64,000 nucleotides of DNA, from contig JARDYH010000001.1 in the NCBI GenBank assembly GCA_029215795.1, positions 196,237,654 to 196,301,653 on the forward strand. The letters are read 5' to 3'. This DNA comes from Anniella stebbinsi. Lineage: Eukaryota > Chordata > Lepidosauria > Squamata > Anniellidae. Position numbers and translations under genes: made by a program. This document shows positions 34,040 through 45,500 of the stretch, piece after piece; position 1 is the first letter of the stretch, and every line of letters begins with the position of its first letter. The notes under the pieces were generated by a model. That model saw nothing but the letters and a program-made list of their open reading frames with translations. It did no database searches and was not told the origin of the DNA.

Positions 34040-36245
34040 GGGTGACCATATTTTGGAAACCAAAAAGAAGGACATTATGGTCAGCCCCCAAGGCGGCATC
34101 CCCACCAACATGTCCATCCCAGGGGGCGTGTCCAGCACCAAGGGGGTGTGCCCACCTGAACATAGTCTTGGTCACAAGTCTGATTTTATAGCACACAATA
34201 AAAACAAATCTGTTCTACATAGCATCTTAATGTTAAAATCACTGAAATAACAAGTGAGACATCCAATGTAGCTGAAATTAACTTCACTCGCTCCTACTTT
34301 TGTAGTTTTTGCTGTACTTTGTTGCTGTACTCTGTGTGATGCATTCTCCCCTTCCCTCAAATATATTTTCTGATTGTATCCTCACTCTGCTGCAAGCTGC
34401 TGCTTAACAGGGCTTGCTGCCAGCTGGCTGGCTGGCTTTTTTATTTTTAAAGTTCAATTTCTTTTTAAAGTTGTGTATGATTGTCACAAGTTTCTCTACT
34501 CTAACATTAGGGTGGGTGTTGTGGACGGCGGACACTACTTCGCCCGTTCACACTTCCTACTTATATACAATAGTTTCTTAAGGCTTTTGTGTTGGCACCA
34601 CTTTTTGCATCCAGATTTTGAACTCCTGCTTTCTTCCTGCACAAAGACGCGACTCTGAGACTTTCTTTCTAATGCCCTGCATTGCATGCCAGCACCATGA
34701 GGCTAAGTTACAACAAGTGTCTCTGGGTTGTCTGTGCAGCCTCTGTTGTCTCTCTCTCTAAGTCATTGCAGCCAAACCAAAGCCTCCTACCTTAAACAAT
34801 CAATCTCCCTCCCTCTTCCAAAATTTTCCAATGGTCCAGCTGGGCTGCACACTTGTACCTTGTGGCCGGGGGGAACGGTGCCAGCCTATTGCTTGGTCAC
34901 GTCTGGTGACTCTTACTTTAAAAACCACCTCCGCTGCCTCTGCCTGCACCAACACTGGACTCTGAGACACTCTTAAAAGGCTCTGTATGGCACGCCAGCC
35001 TCTCAGGACTCAGCTACAGCCATTTCTGAGTTGTGTCGCAAGTCTAACTCTGTCTCTAAGAGATATGCCAGCCAACCGAAGCCGCAAATCTATCTATTTT
35101 TCTCTGACACACACTTGAAACGTTCTGCATTGCATGCCAGCAGTGCAGTCAAAGCCTAGCTCGCAAGTGAACAAAGTGAAGTGGAAGGGAAGGGGTAGTG
35201 AAGCAAAGCAACGACATGCCAGGTTCTAACGTCCACTGCAACAGGGCATCCGCAAAGATGAGAGCCTCTCTCTTGACTAGCACCTTACTGTTGGTCATGA
35301 GAGCTTTTCTCTAAGGATGCCCTTCATCACCCATGATGTGGAACTCTGAGAAAAAGGCCTCTGGCCCGTTCTGTTTTGCCCTGTGGGCTGCTTTGACTGA
35401 CCTCTCCTTTCCCACATTTTGATCTGTGGATGCCTCACCTCTGCTGAGCTCCAGGTGCCCAACTGCCCACCAAATCTCCAACAGGAAAGGTGCCCTGCTT
35501 GCCCAGCACTTCTTAGCTAAAAACTTGAGATCCCCTTGATGCCAAGGGCTGAAACTGTTCAAGGTGCAAGACCTCCAAAGAGGAGGTTTGACAACCTGAG
35601 TTTGAAGGGTATGACTGCAGTGTTTTATAAGAATATTAATTTTAAAACCCCAAACTTTAAAATAGTTGCTAAAACTCAACAGTTTAACGGATCTGCTTGA
35701 AACTTGGCATGGCTAAAAGCCCTACTTAAAAGCTATCACGATGCCAAGTTTCATCTCCTTATCTTTAAAAATGATGGCTTTTAATAATAATAATTTTAAA
35801 ACTTTACATTTTTTAAAAATCCTAAAAATCAATGGATGAGCATATCTGCTTCAAACTTGGCATGGCTAAACACTTACTTAAGATCTATCATGGTGCCAAG
35901 TTTCATCTGTTTATCTTTAAAAATGATGGAGTTTAAAACAAATAATTTTAAAACCCCAAACAAAAAAAAATCCTAAAAATCAACAGATGAACGGATCTGC
36001 TTGAAATTTATCTTGGCTAAAGCCCTACCTATAGCCTTGGCTATCGTGGTGCCAAGTTTCATCCCTTTTTCTTTAAAAATGACAGAGCTGTAAGCATTTC
36101 TGTTAATTCCCATTGACTATGAAGTAGAGCTGCCCTTTGGGTGGGGGGAGGATGAGAAAAAATCAGGATTTTTCTTCAGATTTCATAATCCCCCCCTCTT
36201 CCTGGATTTGTTACCAAAAATCCTGACATGTCCTGGTTTTTTTTT
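34040..36245 (+). mobile_element. Family G DNA transposon (long form)
   Basis: It starts GGGTGACCATATTTTGGAAA and runs to 'cctgacatgtcctggttttt', where the last bases (expected GGTCACCC) are lost. The interior has a direct repeat of about 300 bp ('gactctgagac' at 34651 and 34956, each followed by 'gcatgccagc' or 'gcacgccagc'). Three tandem units of about 150 bp follow, with 'cttggcatggctaaa' or close variants at 35703, 35856 and 36007. No transposase frame was seen, although this is the longest copy. It is the parent-like form of the 19929 element. Confidence 0.75.
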
Positions 36246-36287
36246 ACACCAGCAAGGTGAAAAAATAACTGGTTTATTTCTTCATAG

Positions 36288-36631
36288 GTCCCCTCTACAG
36301 GATTTTGGTTTGATGCCCGGTTGGCCGATTATGCGCATCTTCTCCCAATCGCTTTTACGCCTAATCCCTAAACACGGGAGGCGGTGAAGTGCATTACCAG
36401 TTGTATGAAACACGCTTTAAAGCTGTTTATATGCGGAGCATCACTTGTTTACATGGTCATAATACGCTTTAACTCCCATGGTAAATTAAAACTCGCTATT
36501 TAACGCGCATTCGATAATGCACATAATCGGACAGAAAAAGCGCCTCAACCCCCGATTTGCACTCCGTTCATGTGGAGGTAAAATCGGTAATGCACTTTAA
36601 AAGAGCTTTAAATCGCTCTTGTAAAGGCACC
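36288..36631 (+). mobile_element. Family M element (copy 2)
   Basis: It is 344 bp, with the perfect 5-bp duplication CATAG at 36283-36287 and 36632-36636. The left end is GTCCCCTCTACAGGA and the right end CTCTTGTAAAGGCACC. Subterminal 'gattatgcgcat' and 'gataatgcacataatcgg' are kept. It lies 43 bp after the end of the 34040 element. Confidence 0.85.
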
Positions 36632-36636
36632 CATAG

Positions 36637-38643
36637 AGTGCTCAGTCTGATATCCATCTGGGAATCACACTCAAAGCCCAGAGCATGCTCTAAAAGGAAC
36701 ACTTTTTCCTTTTTACCACTAGGTGGCAAGAACATAAACATATATTACATTTTCAGTCTCCTATTACAAATTCCATTGTATGCCTTTTCTGCGTACCGTT
36801 TGTACACTGTAGCTATTTTGCCAAGTCTAAACTAGACTATTTTCCGGACATATTCAATCATTTTCTTTCAGATCCCATTTCCCCTCTCTTTATTGCTTTT
36901 CATTGTGGCTAGACGCAGAAATCTTGTCTGACGACTAATTCTTAAATTAAGCAACTGTTTTTAAAGAAGGGCTTCCTCCTCCTCTTTTTTTTTGCTTGAG
37001 TACCACCTATTAAAAACAAATCCTTATAAATATAAATCTTTCAGAACCATAAAAAAATCTCCCCCTTCCGTATCATCCATAATTCAGTCCCATTCTGTCA
37101 TCTGTCTTTTGCTTTTCCCATTAACTGCTCTGGGTTTGATTTGCAGTGAAATGTGTTGTTTGATGTTTAAGCCTATACATACCAAAACAAGCAACATTGA
37201 TCTCCTGTGCCTGGCAGATTACATTTTATGTCCTTTCTAGGACTAGAAAAGTAGCACATCCTATATTATTTTCACTTTTTGGACACTTTTCTCAGATTAC
37301 TTTTTTTTTTTTTTTTAACCTTATCCATCTGGAAAAAAGTTTTCTCTTTCTTGTCTACCACAATATTATTTTGCCTGGTGCATGTTAGAACAATCATTTT
37401 GTGGCTGTAATTTCTTGTGTGAAGTTGTCAGAGTGAGAGAAAGAGAGACTTTATTTTGCCCACAAAATATGAGGTCCAGGAGCTAGAATCAAATGTGTGG
37501 CTAAATGGCCACTGAAAGACCCAATGAATCTCAGGCTTGCTAAGTCAGCTCTTGACACACTAGCAACTAGATTGAATTTAGACCACAAAACTCATTTTGG
37601 ATGCAATCCTATGCCTCTTCAGATAGAAAAAAAAAACTTACAGTTCCTAGCATTCCCCAGCCAGTATAGCATATTTTCTGTCTAAACATACATTGGATCG
37701 CACCATTTATTTCCATTCATCCAGTGAATCATACTTTAATTCCAGGTCTCCAACCCTTTCTCCTCTCCAGTTTTCTTGGTAAACTCTAAGGAGGGTGTTT
37801 ATCAATCATTCAGAAGCAGGGTTACCAGGTAACAACCTGGAGGTTCTTCGTGTACTTTTAAATCTGTCGTTGAATTGGAAGACAAGGCAGCTAGCTGCAC
37901 TTTCCCCCTGCTCATTAAAGCAGGTGAGGAAAAAGGACAGAGGAAAAACCCTGGTTACCTTGTACGCAGAAATCTTTAGTTTGCAACCAGGCAACGTTGC
38001 CCCCAAATTATTGATCGATGGCCTCCAAAGTCATTTAATATGTTATAGGAGCACCGAAGGTGCTTCCCCCGATGGATTAATCCCACATAGCAATGTACTA
38101 TAGCCCTGTACAAACTTCATGGGAGGGGTAAGATTACATGGGAGAATCCAGGCCAATGACCCCAACCCAACTGGTCTCTTGGCACATCTGGTCTCTTGGC
38201 TATTCCTACTTGATCTTGCCATTCTCAAGTGGTATCTTGATGTTCAGTAAACTCACTATGATGCAGTTAAAGAACCCCTGAAATATTTAGTACAGGGGTC
38301 TAATAGCAGGACACACAATGTTCCTTGGAAGAAAATCATAGGCAGCTGGAGATATGCTTGTTTTTCTGCCACAGGAGTCCCCACTGCAGAAGAGACAGGC
38401 AGTGGCTTGCCTCTTTGGCAGAGGGAGCACACTTCTTGTATGGATGATTCTGTCTTGTCTTTGCATATCCTTTCTTTGGTTCATTCCAGTACCTTGGCTT
38501 GAGTAAAATCCGAAACATTCAGACAGCGTCCTGTGTTTGTGATGTTGTAGCTAGACAGAGGATATTGTGAATATATAAAAGGGAGAAATTCTCCTGTCTG
38601 ACACAGTTGTGGTTCCTGTGGCAATTATTACCAGCACTACCCT
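36637..38643. other. Unassigned intergenic stretch
   Basis: AT-rich, with no gene signal. A motif CCACTAGGTGGCAA at 36716-36729 resembles a CTCF core site. Confidence 0.45.
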
Positions 38644-38842
38644 CCCCAAGTGAGCCATGGGGTGTTTATATATTTATCCCACTTTCTCCAAGGAACTCAA
38701 GGTGCACATTATGATCTGTCCCCACTATTTCATCCTCAACTCTATGACTGACCTAAGATCATTCAGTAAGCTGCATAGCAGGATTGAACCTGGGTCTCTT
38801 TAGCCCAACACTCTATCCACTACACCACACTGCCTCTCAACC
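38644..38842 (-). mobile_element. tRNA-derived SINE, minus strand
   Basis: On the minus strand it begins 'gaggcagtgtggtgtagtgg', contains an A-box-like TGGTGTAGTGG and a B-box-like GGTTCAATCC, and runs to 'aaagtgggataaatatataa'. It is the same type as the 27838 copy. The tail is weak, so it is an older copy. Confidence 0.8.
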
Positions 38843-39922
38843 CAGTGCCAGTTAGTCATGTCACTACAATTGGGAGCTTTCGCCAAATGTTGCTAAGTCA
38901 TTTGCTTGTTAAATTATTTGCAATTGTAAATTGGACATATTGACTGTGATGGATCTAATTTAGCTAGATGCACAGCAGAGGTAATTATCTTGGTGACTCC
39001 CTATCCGTATTCATGGGGATGGCCCTGCCAAAATATGAGCAAAAAGTATGAGGGTATCATTTGTGCAGGCAGGGAAGTGAGAACATTATTGTTTCACTGC
39101 ACATCCACAGCTCTATGTTTTTCAGTCTGTTCAGAGACTTTTCTAAACTGCTGCTGACCAATTATCAGAAGCCTTTACAATGGCTTTTTCATGAGACTTT
39201 GAACGGCCGTCACCTGCCATTTAACTAATTAATTGATGAATCCTTTCATAAAAACACAGATGATTAACCAATGTAATTCAATTCAATGAAATAAAAAGTT
39301 TTCAGTGTAATCAAAATGAATTTATGACAGTGTTATTACGTTTCATGTTTCCGAAACCTCAGAGTTGGTGCCCTTTAGAGATGCTAAGCAAAATTTAGCA
39401 CTGCTTGTCAGAAGGCAGGTCCAAGCTTAATATTTTCTATCTTCTTCCTTCGTATAATTAATACACCAGAACTAAAATAGACTCCAAAAAATAAAAATAA
39501 ACATCTGCCCTTAATGTGCAGCCTCATCAGTTAAAATTGACTGCCAATAATACATCAACTAAAGCTTTTGTTGATCAATCTACCCATTAAACCAATTAAC
39601 ATTCACAGATCAGTAAATAGTTACATAGACAGATCTATGGAAAATCTGAAAGGAAGAGATAAGGATACAGAAATAACTAGCCAGTTGAAATATCTTCATT
39701 GTTTTTCAAAGAGTTGCTCTGTCATGGTCCTTTTTTATTTTCCATTGCATCTCTTGTCTTTGCTTGTGCTTTTTTGGGTAGGCCTGAATCTTTCCCCATT
39801 GCCACCCAAGTAAACGTTTACTGTGTATGTTATCCTTATACTGATAAATTGGCTTTCCAGGTGGGACATCATTGATTGCATAAACTCCACTGTAGAGAAG
39901 TTCACATCTCTCTAAACCTACC

Positions 39923-40055
39923 TGGGCAGGATCTACACTACTGCTTTATGATGGTATCGAAGTATACTGACAACTGTTGGGGCCCATGGCACATTCCATA
40001 TACTGCTTTCGAACTGCTTTCAAGGTGGTTTATCCTGCTTGGTGTAGATCTAGCC
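39923..40055. mobile_element. Short DNA transposon of the 60271 family (deleted)
   Basis: It begins 'gcaggatctacactactgct', contains 'caactgttggggcccatggc' and ends 'tatcctgcttggtgtagatc'. The same order is seen in the intact copy at 60271-60489. The left arm is partly missing. Confidence 0.7.
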
Positions 40056-40451
40056 TCAGTCTCCTTTCATCTTGCCTGAATACACAATTATCATGTCCTG
40101 ATTCAACATCATTACTTCGTATCCTAAAGAGGATGTGTTTCCTTAGTGCCTGAATAGTGTCTGTCAAAATGTCTCATTCAGGTCTCCTAATATGCAATAA
40201 CTCAGATTTTCCTCAGCTCTGGAAAGGGGATATACATTTCATTCACTTTGACTCATTAGGAAATTGCCTTTCCTCAATTATCTTAACAGCTTCTATTTTG
40301 ACAGCTCTAACTTCGAGTAAAAGCTTCCTGTTCAACATCAAATATATATTTGAAGGCTTTTGTATCTGGTTTGGACCTTTTCAAGCCTCCATGTTGCTTT
40401 TAGCTGGTGTTTAATTTTGAAAATAAGGGGTTCCAGGTCTAACGTAGAATA

Positions 40452-40747
40452 GGCTGACCATCTGAAAAGGAGGACAGGGCTCCTGTAACTTTAACAGTTG
40501 TAGAGAAAAGGGAATTTCAGCCAGTGTCATTTGTATGCAATTAGGACCTGGTGAAATTCCCTCTTCATCACCACAGTTAAAGTTGCAGGCACTATACTAG
40601 AGTGACCATATACAAAAGAAGGCAGGGCCCCTGCAACTTTAACTGTTGTAATGAAGAGGGAATTTCACCAGGAACTAATTGCATACAAATGACACTGGCT
40701 GAAATTCCCTTTTCTCTACAACTGTCCTCCTTTTCATATGGTCAGCT
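40452..40747. mobile_element. Palindromic transposon, family P (copy 3)
   Basis: TA flanks on both sides (40450-40451, 40748-40749). It begins GGCTGACCATCTGAAAAGGA and ends GGTCAGCT. It has two inverted halves with 'gggaatttcagccagtgtca' and 'aggacctggtgaaattccct'. It belongs to the subfamily with 'gtaactttaacagttgtaga' rather than 'gtatctttaac', like 57524 and 61928. Confidence 0.85.
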
Positions 40748-40942
40748 TAACGTAGAAGCCCTGTTTCTTAAAATGCCCTGCCCCTTAATGCCAAATCTTT
40801 GGGAGTTTCCTCAGGTTCCTCCATTATGAAAAAATGGTGTTCCATCCATACGGAGGCACCTGGGGGAAGGAGTGGTCCATGAGGCAGTTGCTGTCATGAC
40901 TGGTGATGGTTGTCCTGCATTTCATTGCCGCACTGCCATTAA

Positions 40943-41107
40943 GGGTGACCATATGGAAAGGAGGACAGGGCTCCTGTATCTTTAACTGTTGTGATGAAGA
41001 GGGTATTTCACCAGGTGCTGCATGCATACATATGGCACCTGCTGCAATTCCCTTTTTTATACAACTGTTAAAGATACAGGAGCTCTGCCCTTTTCATGTG
41101 GTCAGAC
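40943..41107. mobile_element. Palindromic transposon, family P (copy 4, half-length)
   Basis: It begins GGGTGACCATATGGAAAGGA and ends at 'gtggtcagac' followed by TA. The whole element is one arm and its inverse (165 bp), like the 33721 copy but with the arms in a different order. Confidence 0.8.
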
Positions 41108-41129
41108 TACTGCCATTGGTATGACCTAC

Positions 41130-41225
41130 TACACCAACTGATGGGTTGGACTGGAACTCCTATTTAACATGGCCAATATGCTGGTAGGGAATGATGGGAG
41201 TTGCAGTCCAATCCATCTGGGTTCA
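41130..41225. repeat. Dispersed palindromic repeat (family R1)
   Basis: It has 'gttggactggaactcctatt' on the left and 'gatgggagttgcagtccaat' on the right. It is followed by a GTTT microsatellite at about 41229-41250. Another, more diverged copy lies at 41503-41590. Confidence 0.6.
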
Positions 41226-41684
41226 ACTATGGTTTGTTTGTTTGTTTGTTTCTTCATCCGAACAGTTCTGTTACCTGAAATCTTCACAGCAGCTAGTAGA
41301 GCCTAATTTGAATTTATCCCCCCACATCTACTCTTAAGACTCTGACCATACAGACTTCATTACTTTAGCAACAAGTCTACCTTTCCCCACTCCCCACACA
41401 ATCTGCTTTTTAATAACATCTTGCCTGATGAAGAGGTCTTGAGATCTTGAAAGCTTGCATATTCATTGATGACTTTTGAGTTGACCTAATAGAGCAGCCT
41501 TCCCCAACCTGGAGCTCTGCAGTTATTTTGTACTACATCTCCGAGCATTCTTGACCATTGACCCTGCTGACTGGGGCTGATGGGTGTCAAAGAGCTTTCC
41601 TACAGGATGCTGTTAATTGCTGTATCTAGTTTTGATTTAGTTGCAGAATTGAGAGCCAAGCTCTACACAAAGAGCTTCTTCTTT

Positions 41685-41770
41685 CTTGTGTTTCCACTAC
41701 ATAACCTCTAGGTGGCACTGTGTTGTAGTGGAATAGCACAAATACACAAGTAGGAAACCCCCTTTCTTTT
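41685..41770. repeat. Dispersed repeat with CTCF-like core (copy 1)
   Basis: 'tttccactacataacctcta' then 'ggtggcactgtgttgtagtg'. The 46885-46985 copy has the same order with 'cactaggtggtgctgtggta'. The core CCTCTAGGTGGCAC at 41705-41718 fits the CTCF consensus apart from one base. Confidence 0.55.
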
Positions 41771-41837
41771 GGGTTCAGAAATAATTTCTCCACTCTAAAA
41801 TAAATCTGGGAACTGTTCTTAAAATTTTGATGTATTT

Positions 41838-41919
41838 TTTTGCTGTAAGCCGCCTTAGGAGGCCTTCTGCCCTGAAAGGTGGCCCAGAAATATTTTAAAT
41901 AAATAAATAAATAAATACA
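41838..41919 (+). mobile_element. LINE or SINE 3' tail with (AATA)n
   Basis: 'tgtaagccgccttaggaggc' and 'tggcccagaaatattttaaa' followed by AATA repeats. This is the usual form of a reptile retroposon 3' end. Confidence 0.6.
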
Positions 41920-41965
41920 GAAGCAAAATTGGAGGATCATGACATTGAGCATCATCAGGCGGGGG

Positions 41966-42262
41966 GAATCATGTTTCCCTACAGTCGCTTTTCTGCCTGC
42001 TTCTGTCCCACAATAGGGACAAACAGTTTCCTCTTTCTTCACATGGGAAAGAAAGAGGAAGCAAGCAGTGACCACGTGGCCCATTCAGTGGGCATTTTTA
42101 TCATGCAACTTCTCCTGTACATAGCAGGAAACGGTGGCAGGTTTCATTACAACCAAAAGAATTGGATTTTCCAGGTCTTTTTTTGTGATGGAAAAACGAG
42201 CAGAAAGAACCAGAGGCAGGCGGGAGGTGGACGAGTCATGAAAAGGATCCATAAAAATCTGT
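41966..42262. repeat. Dispersed repeat, family X (copy 1)
   Basis: It contains 'ccctacagtcgcttttctgc', 'tcctctttcttcacatggga', 'ggcccattcagtgggcattt' and 'catagcaggaaacggtggca'. The same order is found at about 63700-63945. No coding capacity. Class unknown. Confidence 0.6.
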
Positions 42263-42890
42263 GAATGGCCTGTAATGGCATGCTATAAAAGGTTTGTCTG
42301 ATGACACTCATCGTCTAAAAATCCTGTAAAAAACCATGAATGCACAATAAATGCCTCATTTAGAAAACTCAAAGTCCAAAACATCTGAAGGGCACCAGGT
42401 TGGGAAAGGCTGGAACAGAGGCATTGCCTTAATAAGAATGTTGGAAGATTTCTTGTGGCCAACATGGCAACCTTTGCTTTTCAAATACGTGCGCTCTATT
42501 ATGCAGAAGCAGGTGAATGGCTCTTGTAATGAGTCAATGGATCACTACAACTGTGTTTTCTATTTTCATGCATGATTGTCACCGAAGATGATCGTATGCG
42601 TGCAGAGAATGCAACATCTCGTGCCTGGAGTAGGAGCCAAAAGGAAGGGGGATGGTTTTGAAAAAAAGAAGTACGCATTGAAAGTGGAAGGAAATAAGGG
42701 AACGCCACAGCTTGGCTATTATATCCACTTGAAAAGAAACAGGATGGCATACCTACCTACCCCATTTCAAGCACCAGCCACTCCTGAATGTTACATTTAT
42801 ACTGGATCAAGGGGCTTCCAGAAAGAGGATTCTGAGCACTAACCATTAGAATGTGGGCGCAGAAGCTCTTTCAGCCTGAGGCTGAGGGTA

Positions 42891-43043
42891 CCTCTAGATG
42901 GACACTTTCTGTCTACTTGGCTTCGCACTGGCGCAGTTGGGTTACATGACACTGCCGCCAGTGCGAAGCCATCTAGGGGCCAAGGCCCTTTGCTCCGCTC
43001 TAAAAAAGTTGGACATTTACCATGACTTTTTTTTAGAGCGGAG
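42891..43043. repeat. Two adjacent hairpins, CpG-rich
   Basis: The first hairpin pairs 'cctctagatgg' and 'ggcttcgcactggcg' with 'cgccagtgcgaagcc' and 'ccatctagggg' (42892-42979). The second pairs 'gctccgctctaaaaaagt' with 'acttttttttagagcggagc' (about 42991-43043). They may be parts of one fold-back transposon whose other end is near 43330. Confidence 0.75.
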
Positions 43044-45280
43044 CGGGCTGGGCAGGGAAGGGAAGGGGGTGGAGTAGCGAGCCATAAGCTCGCTGCACTG
43101 CCTCCACTGTCCTCCCCCCCCATTAATTTTTTTTTTTAAAAAAAACCACTTACCTTTAGGTGGGCCGCCGCTCCTCCAGTAAAAGCTACCGTGGTTCTCC
43201 TGACATGAAGACTGGCAGCAGGAGCATCAATGCATGGCGTGCTACCTGCCGCCACTGCCGCACACTGGAAGAGGCGCCATGAAGAGGCAGCCTGAGTTCA
43301 GTTTAAAGCTCTTCCTGCCAGTGAGTAAGCCTTAGGAGAGGCATTTCAACTTTTTAGAATGGGGGGGGGGGAGCCAGGAAACTACCAATCGGTGGTTGGT
43401 TGGGGGAAAGGGCTGGGTCTGGGGGAAGGGGCATGGCTATCTGGGAAATCCTGGAGGGTTAGATTTGGCTCTGGGCCTCAGGTTCTGCACCTCTGCATTC
43501 GAAGGGATTATGCATCTGGAAGGCCATGAGTAGAAGACATTGTTGTCTGTCTCCCACCCTCCCAGCAAACTTCTGTGAATGTGGCAGAATGATGGCCCCA
43601 GAAAAATCTTGTCTGGAAGCACCCTCAGAGCAGATTGGTCCACCGAGCCCAGCATGCCCTCCAGTGATGGCCATTGACTCTCCAGGATTTCCGGCAGAAG
43701 TCTTTGGTATCTTGCTGCCAGAGATCCTGGAAACTGGAGCTTCTGGGCATTGAACCTGGAAGATCATGCATGTGTATCATCATAAAGAGCTTGTCCAAGG
43801 ACTGGACGAGAGGTCTTTGCAGGGGAGGGTAAAAGGCAAGAGAAGCCAGGCTGAGCTTCACACGCCCCCTGCCCTCTCCCCAATGAGAGAAGGGGCAGGG
43901 CAGGTGATGTGGCTTTGCTGTGTGAGAATACTTCCCCCCTCCCCCGGCTGGGCAGCTAAGTTGGTTCCCTGCTAGCATAGAGGGTAGATATTCCACCCGG
44001 CATGCCAGCCAGGGACCAAATGACATGAGCGGGCGTAGCGTCACCCCCTTGAAGTCATTCAGCCCGTGAACGGCTAGGTGGAGGGTCGTCCAGCCGCCTG
44101 CCTGATTTCACTTGCTCACCTCTGTCATAGACCTTGGGACTCTGGGCCCTCCCACTAGCCTATTCATTAAGACTAGTGGAGCTAAAGGAGCTGTCTAGAG
44201 TGCTGGACTAGTTTTGGGGCTCGGGTTCAACACACTGGACTAGTTTTGACTGAAACCCGGTGTGGATTCACTGCCCTACTGACATAGGAGCCACCATCCT
44301 CCACGGCCTAAAACCAAAAAATTACAGGACTGGTGTGAGATGCAGCCCATATCTTGAAGTTCGGAAGAAAAAAATAAAAAGTTGTCATTAAAGTAATTCA
44401 AATGATTTCTAAAGTAATTGAATTATGGGAGAGCTACTTCACAGAGACAAGCGTTGAGGGAAACGCGGACGTTGCCTGAGGTAGTTCATCGATGGATCAT
44501 CCTCCCTCCCCACCTTTTCAACTTTGAGTGATAGCATGAAACGGTCACAAAATCACAAGATGTTTCAAAATCCATTCCTCCTCCCCTAATGATTTCCAAG
44601 CTGTTTGTGATCTTGAATGAATGTTAAACTTGTTACTGTGGCAGGGGATATATATGCATGCTCTCATCTTCCTGTCACTTACTAATAGTACCTGTTTTTC
44701 TGTCTCCAATGTGTACCCGCTTTGCCTGCCCTTCTTTAGCATTGGGAGGAAATGGGGGCAATTTCAGATGACAGCGTTTGTGGGATGAATGTACAATTTC
44801 TCATATATTTGCATCAGACATCTTAGTGCTATATATCTGACGTTTAACAACCCAGTCAAGTAAGGGGCTTTGCAGTCTACAAATATGTTGCTTCAGTGCC
44901 TGGAAGCGATAACACTGATTGTAGCTGCCTGTTTTACACTTATATTCTTCTGTAGGGCAAACTTTATATCCTTTTATAAGGCAGTCTTATGTGTATCTTG
45001 TCACTCTGACCACATGGCACCCTACTCTGACTTCCTGCCTGCTCCCACATGTCACACAAGCTTCGTGCCCTTACCATTAAAAGCAGCCGGCATCAGCCAT
45101 CCGAACATCTCCTTCTCCCTGAAAGGTCTTCACTCATTCTCCCTTGCTGCCCCTTTATGCCTGGAATGGCTTCCCAGAAGGACTCTGTGTGACCGGCTCC
45201 CTCACTTCCTTCAAGAGCCTCCTCAAAAGTGATCCTTTCTCAAGAAACAACCTCTGAATCCTCTTATCCTACCAATCAGG
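43044..45280. other. Intergenic stretch, mostly unassigned
   Basis: GC-richer than average and without a supported gene. At about 44165-44310 is a diverged copy of the 45281 element ('ttgactgaaacccggtgtgg', 'ataggagccaccatcctcca'). At about 45100-45250 the text 'atgcctggaatggcttccca' and 'caagagcctcctcaaaagtg' resembles the end of a LINE coding region. Confidence 0.45.
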
Positions 45281-45500
45281 CAGCGGAGGCCGGTGGCTCC
45301 GATGTCAGTGACTATGTGTAGCCACTCTGGGTTTCAGTCAGAACCAGTCAGAACTGTAAAAGAGCTATCCAAGATGCTGAACCTACTTTGGGGATAGGGT
45401 TCGGCACATTGGATCACCTCTTTAGCATTCTGACTGGTTCTGTCTGAAACCCAGTGCAGGTTTGCAGCCACATTGACAGCAGGGCCACCAGCCTCCGCTG
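45281..45500. mobile_element. Fold-back hAT-like transposon with 8-bp duplication
   Basis: The ends are CAGCGGAGGCCGGTGG and, read inverted, CAGCGGAGGCTGGTGG. The flanks are CAATCAGG (45273-45280) and AAATCAGG (45501-45508), 7 of 8 identical. The two arms are about 75 bp each ('ctgggtttcagtcagaacca' against its inverse). The CAG start and 8-bp duplication are the marks of hAT. No coding capacity. Confidence 0.82.

Noticed and set aside
33717..34250. 177-codon plus-strand open frame
   Set aside because: It runs from the family P element at 33721 through unrelated sequence into the 34040 transposon, so it joins separate non-coding repeats.
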